DNA of 64,000 nt from Quercus robur (lineage: Eukaryota > Streptophyta > Magnoliopsida > Fagales > Fagaceae), in the NCBI RefSeq assembly GCF_932294415.1, contig NC_065535.1, positions 95,868,862 to 95,932,861 of the forward strand. Direction: 5' to 3'. The notes under the pieces are model-generated. The model did not search any database and was not told the origin of the DNA. It saw only the letters and a program-made list of their open reading frames with translations. Below are positions 9,497 to 20,746 of the stretch, piece after piece. Numbering within the stretch: the stretch's first letter is position 1; every line of letters starts with the position of its first letter. The position numbers were made by a program, and so were the translations under genes.

Positions 9497-12400
9497 AATG
9501 CTCATACACCCCCTAAATTTTGAAGTAGTGGCCAAGACACCCCTTTAACTTTTTTATTAGCCAATTTACTTCATAAACTTTGCACATCTGCCAAATCAGT
9601 ACCCCAGTTAGTCTACTGTTAAAAAACTAACGGAATAGTCACGTGAGACACATGTGACTTTTAAAAAACAAACTCAGTCCTGTTAATTTGAAACCAGATG
9701 GATTGAAGAAAACAAAGGAGAGTTAGGTCTAGCCGGAGAGAAAAGAGAAAGAGGCAGCCACCGCAGAACGTCACCCATCATCTCTTCGCCCGAGTCCCGA
9801 CGGCGCTTGGTGGTTCTGCCGCTCTGTTTGACAGCCACCACTTGGTTGGTTTTGTTTGTTTGTTTGTTTGTTTTTTTTTTTTTTTTTTTAATGCAAGTAT
9901 TGTTATTTAAATCCACAGAGAGCTCTCTGTTTTATTGATAAGCTTGTGCGAATTTCTATAAGAATTTTTTGGTTTGGTTTAATTTTTTCTTTATATTGTT
10001 TTGCAATTGATGTTTTATGCGGCCAGTGATCTAGTGAATGTGTATTGCATCATTGCTTTTGAGTTTGCTATATAGTTGTTTGATGAAATGCATGAGAGAG
10101 ATATGACTACTGCTCTAATATATCAACTCTTTGATTCTTTTTTTCTTGCATTGCACCACTCCCCAGCATTGATTCTATTCAAAATATTGTTCAGTCTTCA
10201 ATCTTCTCGTGTCTTGTTTAAATTGGCAAACTGTACAAATTGATGTTAACAAGTGAAGGTTATTGCAGTGAGGTTTATTTTTTCTGTTGCTTATGTAATT
10301 TATTGACTTGGCTCCATAAGATTTACGGATTTTTGACACATTTGTTTACAGTCATAGATGTTTTGCTTGCTACAAGCAGTATAACAAAAAGGAGAACCTA
10401 GTGCTGCACAAATGTTCTGCTTGACACATTTGTTTATTGTAAATCTTTTGAATCACTAAGGCAGCATGTTATTGGTGAGATTTTATTTCATATGCATTCT
10501 AATCCAGAGTATTACATATTTTTGTTTTCTTTTTTTGAATCCTTTGGTGCAAGCACTAGGTGCGAGGTTTTCATTTGTTAGTTTTGGTTTCAATTAATTG
10601 TGTTTGGTTTATAACTTGTGCAGAGTCTAATAATTATTTTTTTCTCCTTGTGTAGGATTGTAATGTATGTAACTACTTTGAATGGCACGATATTGAATTC
10701 ACCCCAAGGAGCAAAAGTGTTATTAATGGACTATTGGACACCAACCGAAGACTTAAGAATGAAGCAGCAATGAATAAGAGGATTTTTAAGTGGCTTAGTG
10801 TTTTTTGGTGGTTTCTTGGATCATCAGGGGATTGCGGTAGCCTTTTATTTAGTATTGAGTTTTAATGTTAGACGTCATCTTTACATGAAGTGACTATTGA
10901 TGTAGGAGTGCTAGAAAAAAAAAGGATTTGTAATGTAATATATCTATATATTTAGATTAAATTTAAAGTAATATATAAAAATGTTCACAAGTATGTAATG
11001 TTCAATTTGATTTTGGTCTAGTAAGATTTGGAAAAAGATTCTTGCTTCAGTTGCTTGTACTTTGCTTTTTATATAAAGGTTGTCATCACCAAAAAAAAAA
11101 GCATTCTACTCATATTGAAACATCAGAGGAGAAAAAATAAGGAAAAATCTTATTAGAAATACAAAAATGATATTGTCCTCTTCAATTTCTTTATATGAAA
11201 AAATATAATTAAAAAAACATTCAATTTTTTACATCCCCATAGAAAAAAATAATTAAAAAAAGCCAAATCTTTGCTATTCAAGTATGATCATCTCCTTCAC
11301 CATTCCAAACTCCCTAAAGTTACTTGCCCCAAATCTCTCTACTAATTCTATCATCCCCCAATCCAAAATCTTCATTTATATCATCATCAGATTCAACAGA
11401 GTCACTTAAATTGTAATCTTCATCATCCTCATCATCCTCCACACAAATTGGAACATTAACAAATCAAATTGGCCTTCAGCCTCAGTAGAATCATATTGGG
11501 ATTTAAGGGGTGGTACATTTGGCATAGAAGGTGCATTTGTAGGAAGTGAAAGTGGACTTTCATCCATGGCTGCAACAAAAAAATTAATAAGAAGATTAAT
11601 AGAAAGATCTGGAAAAGAAAAACAATATAGAAATGGGAGAAAAAAATACACTAAACTCCCTATCCATAAGCTAAATTGTTCCCTTAAAGCTAGTGATTTT
11701 CATCAGACTACTTATTTAGAGAAAACAATAAGGAGAATATAATTCATTACAAATGACCAATAAAGAGTCAAATAATTAGCAACTAGATAACACATCTATC
11801 AATATACACACCAAGTGCTAAAATATCACCTCTTGGCAAGCTTGCTAAACTGCACTCTAAATTGTGTTGTCCTTCTCTCTTATTCCACCAACTGAAAAGA
11901 GACATTATTATACAAGACATGAGAAGACCAGAGACTAAACAGTATTTTGAATAGTATAAATGTAGAATACAATAAAACAACCTCCAAGAAGCCATTTTTC
12001 CACAAAATACAATCAAACAAACTGTGTAAAATAATCACTACCTTTACAAATTTTCTTCTACAAATTTTGTTTTTTGAACTATTAAAAGTAACTTCAAAAT
12101 GTAATCTTCCGCTAGAGAACAGAATCAAAGAGCTGATATATTAGAGCAGTAGTCATATCTCTCTCAGGCATTTCATCAAACAGTTGTATAGCACACTCAA
12201 AAGCAGTATTGCAGTACACGTTCACTAGAGCACTGGCCACATAAAACATCTATTGCAAAACAATATAAAGAATATAATTCATTCACCTAATATGTATACT
12301 GTAATTTCAACCCCAAATTTAATGTTTATTTCATTTATAAATTCCATTAACTTCTATGAAACAAACCAGCTCACTAAAACCCAACCCCAAAAATTAAACC

Positions 12401-12862
12401 AAATCAAGAAATTCTTATAGAAATTCGCACAAGTAGATCAGTAAAATAGAGAGCTCTTTGTGGATTTAAATAACAATACTTGCATTAGAAAAAGAAAAAG
12501 AAAAAAACCAAGTGGTGGCTGTCAAACAGAGCTGCAGAACCACCAAGCGCCGTCGGGACACGGGCGAAGAGATGATGGGTGACGTTCTGCGGTGGCTGCC
12601 TCTTTCTCTCTTCTCTCCGGCCAGACCTAACTCTCTTTTGTTTTCTTCAATCCATCTGGTTTCAAATTAACAGGACTGAGTTTGTTTTTTAAAAGTCACG
12701 TGTGTCTCTTGTGACTATTCCGTAAGTTTTTTAACAGTAGACTAACTGGGGTATTAATTTGGCAGGTGTGCAAAGTTTATGGAGTAAATTAGCCAATAAA
12801 AAAGTTTAGGGGGTGTCTTGGCCACTACTTCAAAGTTTAAGGGGTGTGTGAGCATTTTTCCC
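9497..12862. mobile_element. long-TIR element (Mutator-like/Pack type), 3.4 kb
   Basis: Bases 9497-10137 and 12119-12862 are long inverted copies of each other. They include the ATGCTCAyACACCCC end, the GTAGTGGCCAAGACACCCC block, a GGCGCTTGGTGGTTCTG block and the TATGACTACTGCTCTAATAT block. A deletion of about 110 bp in the left arm explains the difference in arm length. Such long arms fit Mutator-like elements. The right tip is GGGAAAAATGCTC and the left tip appears to lack its first bases, so no TSD could be set. The interior (10138-12118) carries a GRF-zinc-finger exon and an acidic minus-strand reading, but no complete transposase. Confidence 0.72.
10656..10865 (+). pseudogene. GRF-type zinc-finger C-terminal exon captured in the long-TIR element
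   Basis: After a TTGTGTAG acceptor, a 69-codon open frame reads CNYFEWHDIEFTPRSKSV, then LLDTNRRLKNEAAMNKRIFK, then a hydrophobic tail WLSVFWWFLG before TAA. This is the second half of a plant GRF zinc-finger protein (known family: C..CNYFxW followed by a short coiled coil and often a tail anchor). The first exon with the CxCG...GRRFYGC half is not present upstream, so the finger cannot form. The fragment is probably cargo of the element and not a functional gene. Confidence 0.6.
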
Positions 12863-12899
12863 AAATACAAAATATCAAAACTTGGTGGCTGATCAAACA

Positions 12900-13797
12900 G
12901 GGAAAAATAGGTAACTAGCATTAATTCCATAACTATCTAGTTAGTAGTTAAGGTTTCAAAACTATTTATTTTTATAGCATCTCGAGTCTTTTAAAGTCGA
13001 TTTTGGGCAATAACTCGACCATCAGACACTCGATTTCTATGCTCTAATTTCTTCCAACGTGGCATAGTTTTCCACGTGGGTAGACAGAAATCGAGTCTCT
13101 AAGACTCGATTTCTAAGTGTTATACATAAAACCAAAACAGTGAGGAACCAGAACTTCAGGGAAGAAAGCAGAGAGGAAAAAAAAAAAAAAAAAAAAAAAA
13201 ACCAGAAACAGAGGAGATCGGAGTGGGTTGCGCGAGCCCAGGCAGAGCGGCGCCTGGGTCGCGCGAGCCCAGGGGAGACCCAGGCCGCGCGCGGCCTGGG
13301 TCTCGCGAGCCCAGGCGAGACCCAGGCAGCGCGGCGCCTGGGTCTCGCGTGCTTGACCCAGGCGCCGCGCTGCCTGGGTCTCGCCTGGGCTCGCGAGACC
13401 CAGGCCGCGCGCTGCCTGGGTCTCGCCTGGGCTCGCACGACCCAGGCCGCGCGCTGCCTGGGTCTCCCCTGGGCTCGCGCGACCCACTCCGATCTCCTCT
13501 GTTTCTGGTTTTTTTTTTTTCCTCTCTGCTTTCTTCCCTGAAGTTCTGGTTCCTCACTGTTTTGGTTTCATGTACAACACTTAGAAATCGAGTCTTAGAG
13601 ACTCGATTTCTGTCTACCCACGTGGAAAACTATGCCACGTTGGAAGAAATTAGAGCATAGAAATCGAGTGTCTGATGGTCGAGTTATTGCCCAAAATCGA
13701 CTTTAAAAGACTCGAGATGCTATAAAAATAAATAGTTTTGAAACCTTAACTACTAACTAAATAGTTATGAAATTAATGCTAGTTACCTATTTTTTCC
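12900..13797. mobile_element. Mutator-type foldback element (898 bp) with 9-bp TSD and GC-rich core
   Basis: Exact 9-bp duplications GATCAAACA lie at 12891-12899 and 13798-13806. Tips are GGGAAAAATAGG and, on the other strand, GGAAAAAATAGG. The two arms, each more than 400 bp, are near-perfect inverted copies reaching almost to the centre. The only large arm difference is the length of an A/T run (13179-13200 versus 13509-13520). The centre (about 13220-13490) consists of very GC-rich units around GCCTGGGTCTCGC and its complement, which create long but spurious open frames on both strands. GG tips plus a 9-bp TSD indicate a non-autonomous MULE. A transcript would fold into a hairpin of about 430 bp. 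Confidence 0.9.
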
Positions 13798-13806
13798 GAT
13801 CAAACA

Positions 13807-14652
13807 CAACAAAAATTCCAGTCGTAGAACCGCCCCAATGACGCGTATTTCTACTGCGAGTGTGAGAGTGCTGAGTGTGTGAGAGGTATCTTTTTTATTA
13901 TTTTCTTTTTTATTATTTTTTTATGGGACGTGTGTGAGCATCTTTCTAGTGCAACTGTGTGTGACACATCTTTCTGCGAGTGTGTGAGGTATTTTTATTT
14001 TTTTATTTTTAATTGGACTTTTGAAAATAAAAAAACTTACAGTACATCCCATCTATGTAATCTATGATCAATGTCAATAAATTATCTTATACTATACCAT
14101 ATTATATAATAAACGTTGAACTTAAAAAACGTGATTATGCTAACTGACTTCATTAAATTGTAGAAATTTTTTTCAAAATCTTTAACTAATACTTATTTTA
14201 AAAAATATATATATTACTACACTTAAAAATAATAAAAAACAACATTGTACACATACAAATTAAAAAAAAAAAAAAAAAAACCAACAACCACTTTTAGCGT
14301 TTAAATAAAACATTAAATTCTATAGATTTCCTCTTCACATAAGGTGACTTTTTTTTTTTCTTTTTCTTTTTTTTCCTTTAGATTTCCTGTTCACACGCCA
14401 CTTTTTTTAAAAAAAAATTTAGGTTTCAGCTTCACACTTCCACAAATTAGATTAAGAGTTTTTGTTCATATCAACTTTTTCAAAGTGGAGTGTATATATC
14501 TATACTACTTTTATACTACTATTTAAGGGAACTTAATATGTTTGGGATGGACATTTCATTGGTTCAAAAATACCCATATGTCTCTAAGTTTAAGCAGAGA
14601 CAAAAACTAAAGGACAATCTAATAAAAATATATCTTTAACTCTCAAAAAACC
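13807..14652. other. gene-free AT-rich stretch
   Basis: It has poly(T)/poly(A) runs and short T-rich frames only. No element end was recognised. Confidence 0.6.
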
Positions 14653-14823
14653 TGTTAGAAATATTGAAATCAATAGTATTGTACTTCATAGTTAAAGAAT
14701 GTACATGAGAGCCTTTATATAAGAGGCATATATGTGCAGTACAAGTAAGAGTGTAGTACAAGCATGTGTGCTATACAAGTAATCTAGGTGGGCATAAAGC
14801 CCATAACACTATACACGTTAACA
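14653..14823 (-). repeat. copia 3' LTR (171 bp)
   Basis: On the minus strand it runs from TGTTAACGTGTATAG to TTTCTAACA, with TATATAAAGGCTC as its TATA region. It is preceded (14824-14840) by TTTGAGGGGGGC, a polypurine tract on that strand. The same LTR family starts at 63894 on the plus strand. The five-base ends TGTTA/TAACA are matching inverted repeats. Confidence 0.8.
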
Positions 14824-16270
14824 GCCCCCCTCAAACTCAAGGTGGGTGTGAAACCAACTTGAGGTTGTCAACCAAATCACAAAGGTGTCTTTTAGGATGT
14901 GATTTGGTGAAGATATCTGCAAGTTGATCTTTAGAGGAGACTGAGAAGAGCTTAAGAGCACCATGGACAAGATGATAACGGATAAAATGATAATCGATCT
15001 CGATGTGTTTAGTCCGTTCATGGAAGACATCATTGTAAGTAATATGAATGACACTCTAGTTGTCACAATAAAGAGGAGTTACTAAGGATGTGGACACACC
15101 TAAGTCTTTGAGAAGCCATCATAGCCAAAAGAGCTCAGATGTGGTATCAGTAAGGGCACGATATTCTGTTTTAGTACTAGAGCGGGCCACATGAGTTTGT
15201 TTCTTGCTTCACCAAGAAATCAGAGAAGAACCTAGAATAAAGCAATAACCAATGGTGGACTTGCGATCAGTGGGATCTCCTGCCTAATCAGAATCAGAAA
15301 ATGCTCGGAGAATAAGAAAAGACTGAGCAAAGTAGAAAAGACCATTGAAGAGAGTGCCTTTTAGGTATTGAAGAATGTGCAAAATAGCAGCATAGTGAGT
15401 CGATTGTGAAGCAGACAGATACTGGCTCACCTGATGAACAACATAGGAAATGTCTGGTCGAGTGATAATGAAATAAACTAGGCTATCAATCAAGCGTTTA
15501 TAAAGAGAGGGATTAGACAATGGTTTCCCTTCTGAGGGAGTTAGATGTGTATTAAGCTCAACTGGAGTATCAATAGTCTTGCTATCAGTAAAACTAGCTC
15601 AAGACAAGAGTTCAGAAGCATACTTGGCTTGAGTAATATAAAGTCCATCTGTAGAATGAGTGATTTCAAGATTCAAGAAGTAGCTGAGATGTCCAAAATA
15701 TTTCATCTCAAACTGCTAACTAAGAAAATCCTTGAGTTCTTGAATGCCATTGAGGTCATCACCAGTTATGATCATATCATCCATATACAAGAGAAGTACA
15801 AATAGTGTCTTTGTCAGTGCGACAAAGAAATAAGGCAGAATCATAATGACTGGCCATATAACCCAAGTGAGAGATGGTAGAGCTGAATTTAGCAAATCAA
15901 GCCCGTGGAGCTTGTTTAAGGCCATAAAGTGCACGTCGAATGTGACAAACCTTGTTTGATTCAACAGAGAGATCAGGAGGAGGTTGCATATAAACTTCTT
16001 CACTTAAATCCCCATTAAGGAATGACTTTTTGACATCCATCTTAAAAAGGTCTCATTTATTGGCAGCAGCAACAACTAAGAGGGTACAAACAGATGAGAT
16101 ACGAGCAACCGGAGTAAAGGTCTCTTTATATCAATCACATACTCCTGTGTAAAACCTTTTGCAACAAGATGAGTTTTGTAGCGCTCAATGGACCCATCAG
16201 AGTGAGTCTTAATCTTATAGATCCACTTACAGCCAACCACAGATTTCCTAGAGGAGAGAGTTACCAAATC
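14824..16270 (-). pseudogene. decayed Ty1/copia pol (RT-RNase H part)
   Basis: Minus-strand fragments run in pol order with shifts between them. About 16267-16080 gives VVGCKWIYKIKTHSDGSIER and LVAKGFTQEY (start of RVT_2). 16003-15716 holds LLLYMDDMIITGDD, which corresponds to the catalytic YVDDM box. 15520-15284 gives GSLVYFIITRPDISY-like sequence (here DSLVYFI), VSQYLSASQSTH and LHILQYLKGT. Further RNase H remnants follow to the polypurine tract at 14824. Gag, protease and integrase are absent: the 5' part ends at about 16270, beside a MITE. Many stops and shifts make it inactive. Confidence 0.85.
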
Positions 16271-16281
16271 CCATGTATGGT

Positions 16282-16409
16282 TTTGGGATTATTACATTTT
16301 TCAATCACAAAAAACCTAGGGGTGTGATGAGTATTATTCATTTGCATGTGAAATAATTTTTCATCACACCCCTAGATTTTTTATGATTAAAAAATGTAAT
16401 AATCCCAAA
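16282..16409. mobile_element. small hairpin MITE (128 bp)
   Basis: TTTGGGATTATTACATTTTT at the left and its complement at the right enclose further complementary blocks (CCTAGGGGTGTGATGA with TCATCACACCCCTAG). Almost the entire 128 bp folds on itself. No unambiguous TSD was seen. It lies at the truncated end of the copia pol remnant. Confidence 0.75.
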
Positions 16410-16813
16410 TTATAATGGATGCATATTATTAACCTTTACTAAATGATAAAACACTCTATGGAGGTTTGACTCAATCGTGACTGCCACATTTGGGACTTAT
16501 TGGGTTTTTTTTTTTTTTTTGGGAGTTATGTGACTTATTGTATAACATGTTTTGGGTTGTGATAATATAGGGGTTGTTTGGCACTGTTGTTTAAACAACA
16601 GTTTTCAATATTTAAATAACAATAATACTTCTGACACAGATTTCTAAAATATTCAAACACGTATTTTCAAATCACTAAAAACTGAACAACAATATTTAAA
16701 CACTGCTACCAGCTACCCATAATAACTGGACCATTTGATTATTGCTCTAAGTATCAATAACTAATATTTAGATTGAAGTAATGTCACCAACAAAAGAAAA
16801 GGTGAATTTCTAC

Positions 16814-16845
<32 letters not shown>

Positions 16846-19780
16846 AAGATTTAAGACTTGAAGTGATGCCAAAAACTTTACTGCAAACAACTCTTCTAGT
16901 CTTGATTGAGAAATTCTTCCGCACTGACGGAGTCACAGGGATGTGGGTATGTCCCTTGGGATTCCCAACTCTGGCAGGGAATGTGGAGGTGGATGACCGA
17001 TTGACTTTCCTCATTCATTGTTTAAGGACAAATAATAAAGTGACTAAAGTCTTGAGTCTGAGATCAAATATTCTCTAGGAATGAGCGAAGTAGCTTTGAA
17101 TCTCACTCTCATTTCGACTTCACAAAAACGTAGTAAAAACTAGAAATAATATGCATTTGGAATTTTATCTTTCGTGTATTTTTTTAATTCTGCTGACCCC
17201 ATCATCACTCGAGCCACTGCAAGGATTTTTATTGTTGTTGTCTCTAAAAAAAAAAAAAAAAAAAAAAATCAATGATATTCTTTGTTCGTTAGATTAGTTT
17301 ATTTTTGTTTGATATATGTATTTATAGAATCATCAAAATATTACCTTTTATTTTGTTGTAATTATTCCGAACCACTTGAGTGAACAGATTGCTTTTATTG
17401 AACTAAAAGGATTAAACAAATACATCAGGTAACAATAATATTTGGGCTTGAAAGAAGGAAAGAATTTCCTCAATTTCGTTTAATAGTCGAGAAGTATATC
17501 AAATAATATTACATTAGTGGTATCAAATTTTAATAATTAAGTAAGAGATATGACTTAAAAAAATAACTACTTAATTGACAAATGAAAGAAATATGTTAGT
17601 GGGTAGTTATTTTTGTACACATGTTTTTTATTTATTGAATTTTGATACGAATAATGTGGTATCATTTAATACGAAATACTTTTTTCTTAATAGTTAGCCT
17701 ATGCATGCCAAGGGTATAGGGTCCAACTCTATTATCTATTCTTTAATATGCTTATCTTTCCTTTGTTTGTCTAAAGTAAATAAATAATTAAGAGGTAAAA
17801 TAGAGTTAACTCCTAATGTTTGAGTGATTCTCAAAAAAAAAAAATTCCTAATATTTGAGCTAATACTAGTCAGATCCAAGAGTTTTCAAAACTAATCATA
17901 CAACTTGGTTCCTAATTAGTGTGAGAAGAGAAGGATAAATGAGTAATAATTTAAAGACCAAATTTGTCAGTTTAAATTTTTTTGAACTGCTTGCACTAGC
18001 TCAAACCTAAGTATTAAATGTATTTTACCAAAAATAAAAGCCTTCTTTATGAGAAATTTTTTTTGAGTTTTGAAAAGTCAAGAGTCTGCATTTGTTTTTC
18101 CTCTATTATCAAAAAAATAAAGGAAATGACAAGATTCTTTGGTTCTTCTAACTTTTTCTTTCCCTCGATTCAATGTAGATTTCATGATTCAAATATGTCT
18201 TTCCCACTTAATGGCCTCAATGGTCATGTGCTTGGGCACCCCCAAAAAGCTCTTTATTTTTGTGCTTTTTTATTTTATGGGTCATGTTAATTGATATGCG
18301 GCCTAAGAAAATTGTTAATAAATTATTTAAAAAAAATTTTAACATTATTTTAGTAGAAAATATAAAAAATTGTTAAAAAAATTAATTAATTTTTTTCTTA
18401 TAAAAAGCTTTTAAAAATATATCCTACACCAATATCCCGAAGTCATCCATTAATATTTTACTTTTTTTTAAATCAGGAATAAAAGTTCTTTTGGACTTAC
18501 ATAATCCAACTTACACAGATAAATAAATAAATAAGACCACTGCCAAGTGGAAGACTTCTAAAGGCCAGTAAGGGCGAACCACTATCCGACAACGTGTGGA
18601 CAAAGCTGCTAAGAGAAGTAAGGGCAGGAGCTCGTGGAATGTCCATGAGTGATAATGATTTCTAAGTTCCTATTGGGTGCCATGGGCCCACAGAGAAGTG
18701 GAGGAGAAAGAAGAGAATTTGTTTTATGTATTAAGCAAGAATTTGGTAACGATGGGCCCATGGGTGTAAAAAACATTTTTTCAGAAGGGTTATTAAAAAA
18801 TTTAAATTATATAAAATTTAATAAATATAGAATTTGATATATTAAAAAAATATATAAATATGTTAAATTTTACAATTTGTTTTAAGATTTTTTTTTATTT
18901 TAAAATTATTATATGATAGTCTTATTATTAATACTACAAACTATTGCGTAAAACTCATGATTTATACATATATCAATTTTTTACTTATTAAAGGGAGTAA
19001 ACCAAAAGGTTTACACCAAGTACTTATGGAATTTAATCTCTGTAAGGTAAAATTTTGACAGGTCAATGTTTTATTGAAGGGTGGAAATAGGGACTTATAA
19101 ACCACATCTTTAATGAATTTAATCTCTTTATTATTATCAATATTTAATGTTATTGGTCGTAGGAGCAAGACTGCGAGCACATGGAGTCAATAGAGAGTAT
19201 TGTGTAAGTGCACTCATGGGTTGAGATTAAGATTTTGTTTGGGATGTAATGAATTATACAGTTTATTTGAGATTTTAGATTATTTTTTGTATTATTCATG
19301 GGTCCTATTGTACTATTTAGCTAGCTTTTAACTTTTTTTTTCCTACACTTTTAGCAAAAAATTTTCAATTTCAATTAAATAAATTGTTCCCAAACGGATC
19401 TTTAGAGTTTAAAAAATAAATTTCGCTCTCAAACTCCTCAATAACTAAAAAAAAAGTTATAATTAAAATATAAAGAAATAATTAATAAAAATTTATTAAA
19501 ATTGTGAAACAAAAAGAGGGCCGGGTAATCGTAAACCGTTCAATTCCTAGGAAATTTATTAATAAAAAAGTCAATAGTATGTTTTGCAAAACAATAAAAA
19601 TATTATTGTTAATAAAAAAAATATATCAAGAAATGATCAGCAACAAAGTAGAGATCATGGTGGAATCTTCAATAAAAAAGAAAAAAAAAAGAAAAAGAAA
19701 AAGAAAAAAAGGTGCTGGATGGATCAGAAAAGGTGATGGACAACCATTAGTTAATATTATTAACTCCAGCTGCTCTATTC
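16410..19780. other. 3.4 kb gene-free AT-rich stretch
   Basis: Poly(A) runs at about 16817-16842 and 17247-17268 may be retroposon tails. GGGGTTGTTTGGCACTGTTG at about 16570 resembles one end of a MITE, but its partner was not found. A locally GC-richer patch at 18535-18770 has no supportable ORF or RNA structure. Nothing else was recognised. Confidence 0.55.
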
Positions 19781-20320
19781 AGATCCTTCGTGGAGTTTAC
19801 TTTTAGTTAAGGTAATTTTTTAAAAACTATTTTAATCTATAGCACTCTTTATCATCAGATCAAAATACTAATCGATTTTTGGTGTAAATCAATCGGTTTT
19901 TAATAAATTCTAAATCTTTTATTTAAATATTAGAGATTTCACCAGTTGATCTAACTAGAATCCACAAGTAATTTTTTTTTTTTTTTTTAATGTAATTTTT
20001 GTCTGCAATTATATAAGAGGTGAAGTGAAAAGTGAATTTTTAAAATAAGCTGCGAAACTGACCAACTGTTTTTGTATTAGGCTATTTTGTGGGGATAAAA
20101 AATTCTGAACCACTTCGGCCCACTTTGCAGAATCCATGAATTAGCTCCCTTTGGGACCAATCCTTACCAAATTCATTTTCAGTCTTAAGCAAATTTTTGC
20201 CTCTGTGAACCCAAAATAGAACTTGAGCCACGCCTGTAAGACCAATTCTATGATTATTCTTTTGGGCCCAACTAACACAGTCCACAGTCCACAGTCTCTC
20301 TATTTTCATCATGTGCGCGG
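19780..20320. repeat. host segment copy A (diverged duplicate)
   Basis: Blocks match segments B and C. The GGAGTTTACTTT and GCTGACCAAC-type blocks match 25300-25420. CTTCGGCCCACTTTGC (about 20115) matches 26410 and 39168. The CACAGTCTCTCT block near 20290 matches 26700 and 39380. The central part is missing and the right end is interrupted by the LINE-type insertion. Confidence 0.6.
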
Positions 20321-20330
20321 TACAGGTTTG

Positions 20331-20707
20331 CTGTGTTTTGCTGAAAACCTTCGCCTGGAGAGCAAGCCGGAATATTCTCCCCACCAAGGCGAACCTCTGC
20401 TCTCGCGGAGTGCTCGACGACCCTACTTGCGATGCATGTGGCCTGACTGCTGAGACCAGTGGGCATCTCTTTTGGGACTGCAGACATGCACAAGAAGTTT
20501 GGGCTGCCACCAGTGGCGGCGCCACGTACAGGTCAGGGTGTTCCCAGGAACACCCTGACCTGAAAAAATTTACTTAAAAAAAAAATAAATTATATTTAAG
20601 CTAAATTAGGAACACCCTCAACACAAAATTAGGAACACCCTCAGATTAAAAAAAAAATTATTTGTTCAACTTTCAAGCAAAAAAAAAAAAAAAGGAACTA
20701 AAATCTG

Positions 20708-20746
<39 letters not shown>

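Larger units (their letters stand above)
7811..9502. mobile_element. second inverted-repeat element, interrupted by a hAT MITE
   Basis: The left end is GAGCATTAGCATTG and the right end, on the opposite strand, is GAGCATTAGAGCATC. Excluding the nested MITE (8882-9477) it is about 1.1 kb. Inside are a tandem duplication of about 75 bp (about 8119-8195 and 8208-8280), repeats of a GAGATCGGAGTGGG unit at about 8300-8420, poly(T) runs, a (TG)n run at 8655-8690, and a short coding-like fragment at 8545-8589. It abuts the elements on both sides, which blurs its ends. Confidence 0.5.

Noticed and set aside
13140..13560. Possible CRISPR-like or satellite array in the GC-rich repeats
   Set aside because: Units are imperfect, inverted about a centre and have no unique spacers; the TSD and TIRs explain it as a MULE.
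13037..13660. Long open frames on both strands (133-145 codons, Arg/Gly/Pro-rich)
   Set aside because: They are produced by the GC-rich palindromic core of the MULE foldback; opposite strands give mirror-image repetitive peptides and no family is recognisable.
16863..17078. 71-codon ORF beginning MMPKTLLQTT
   Set aside because: Single isolated frame, no family match, next to a poly(A) run and overlapped by an equally long opposite frame.
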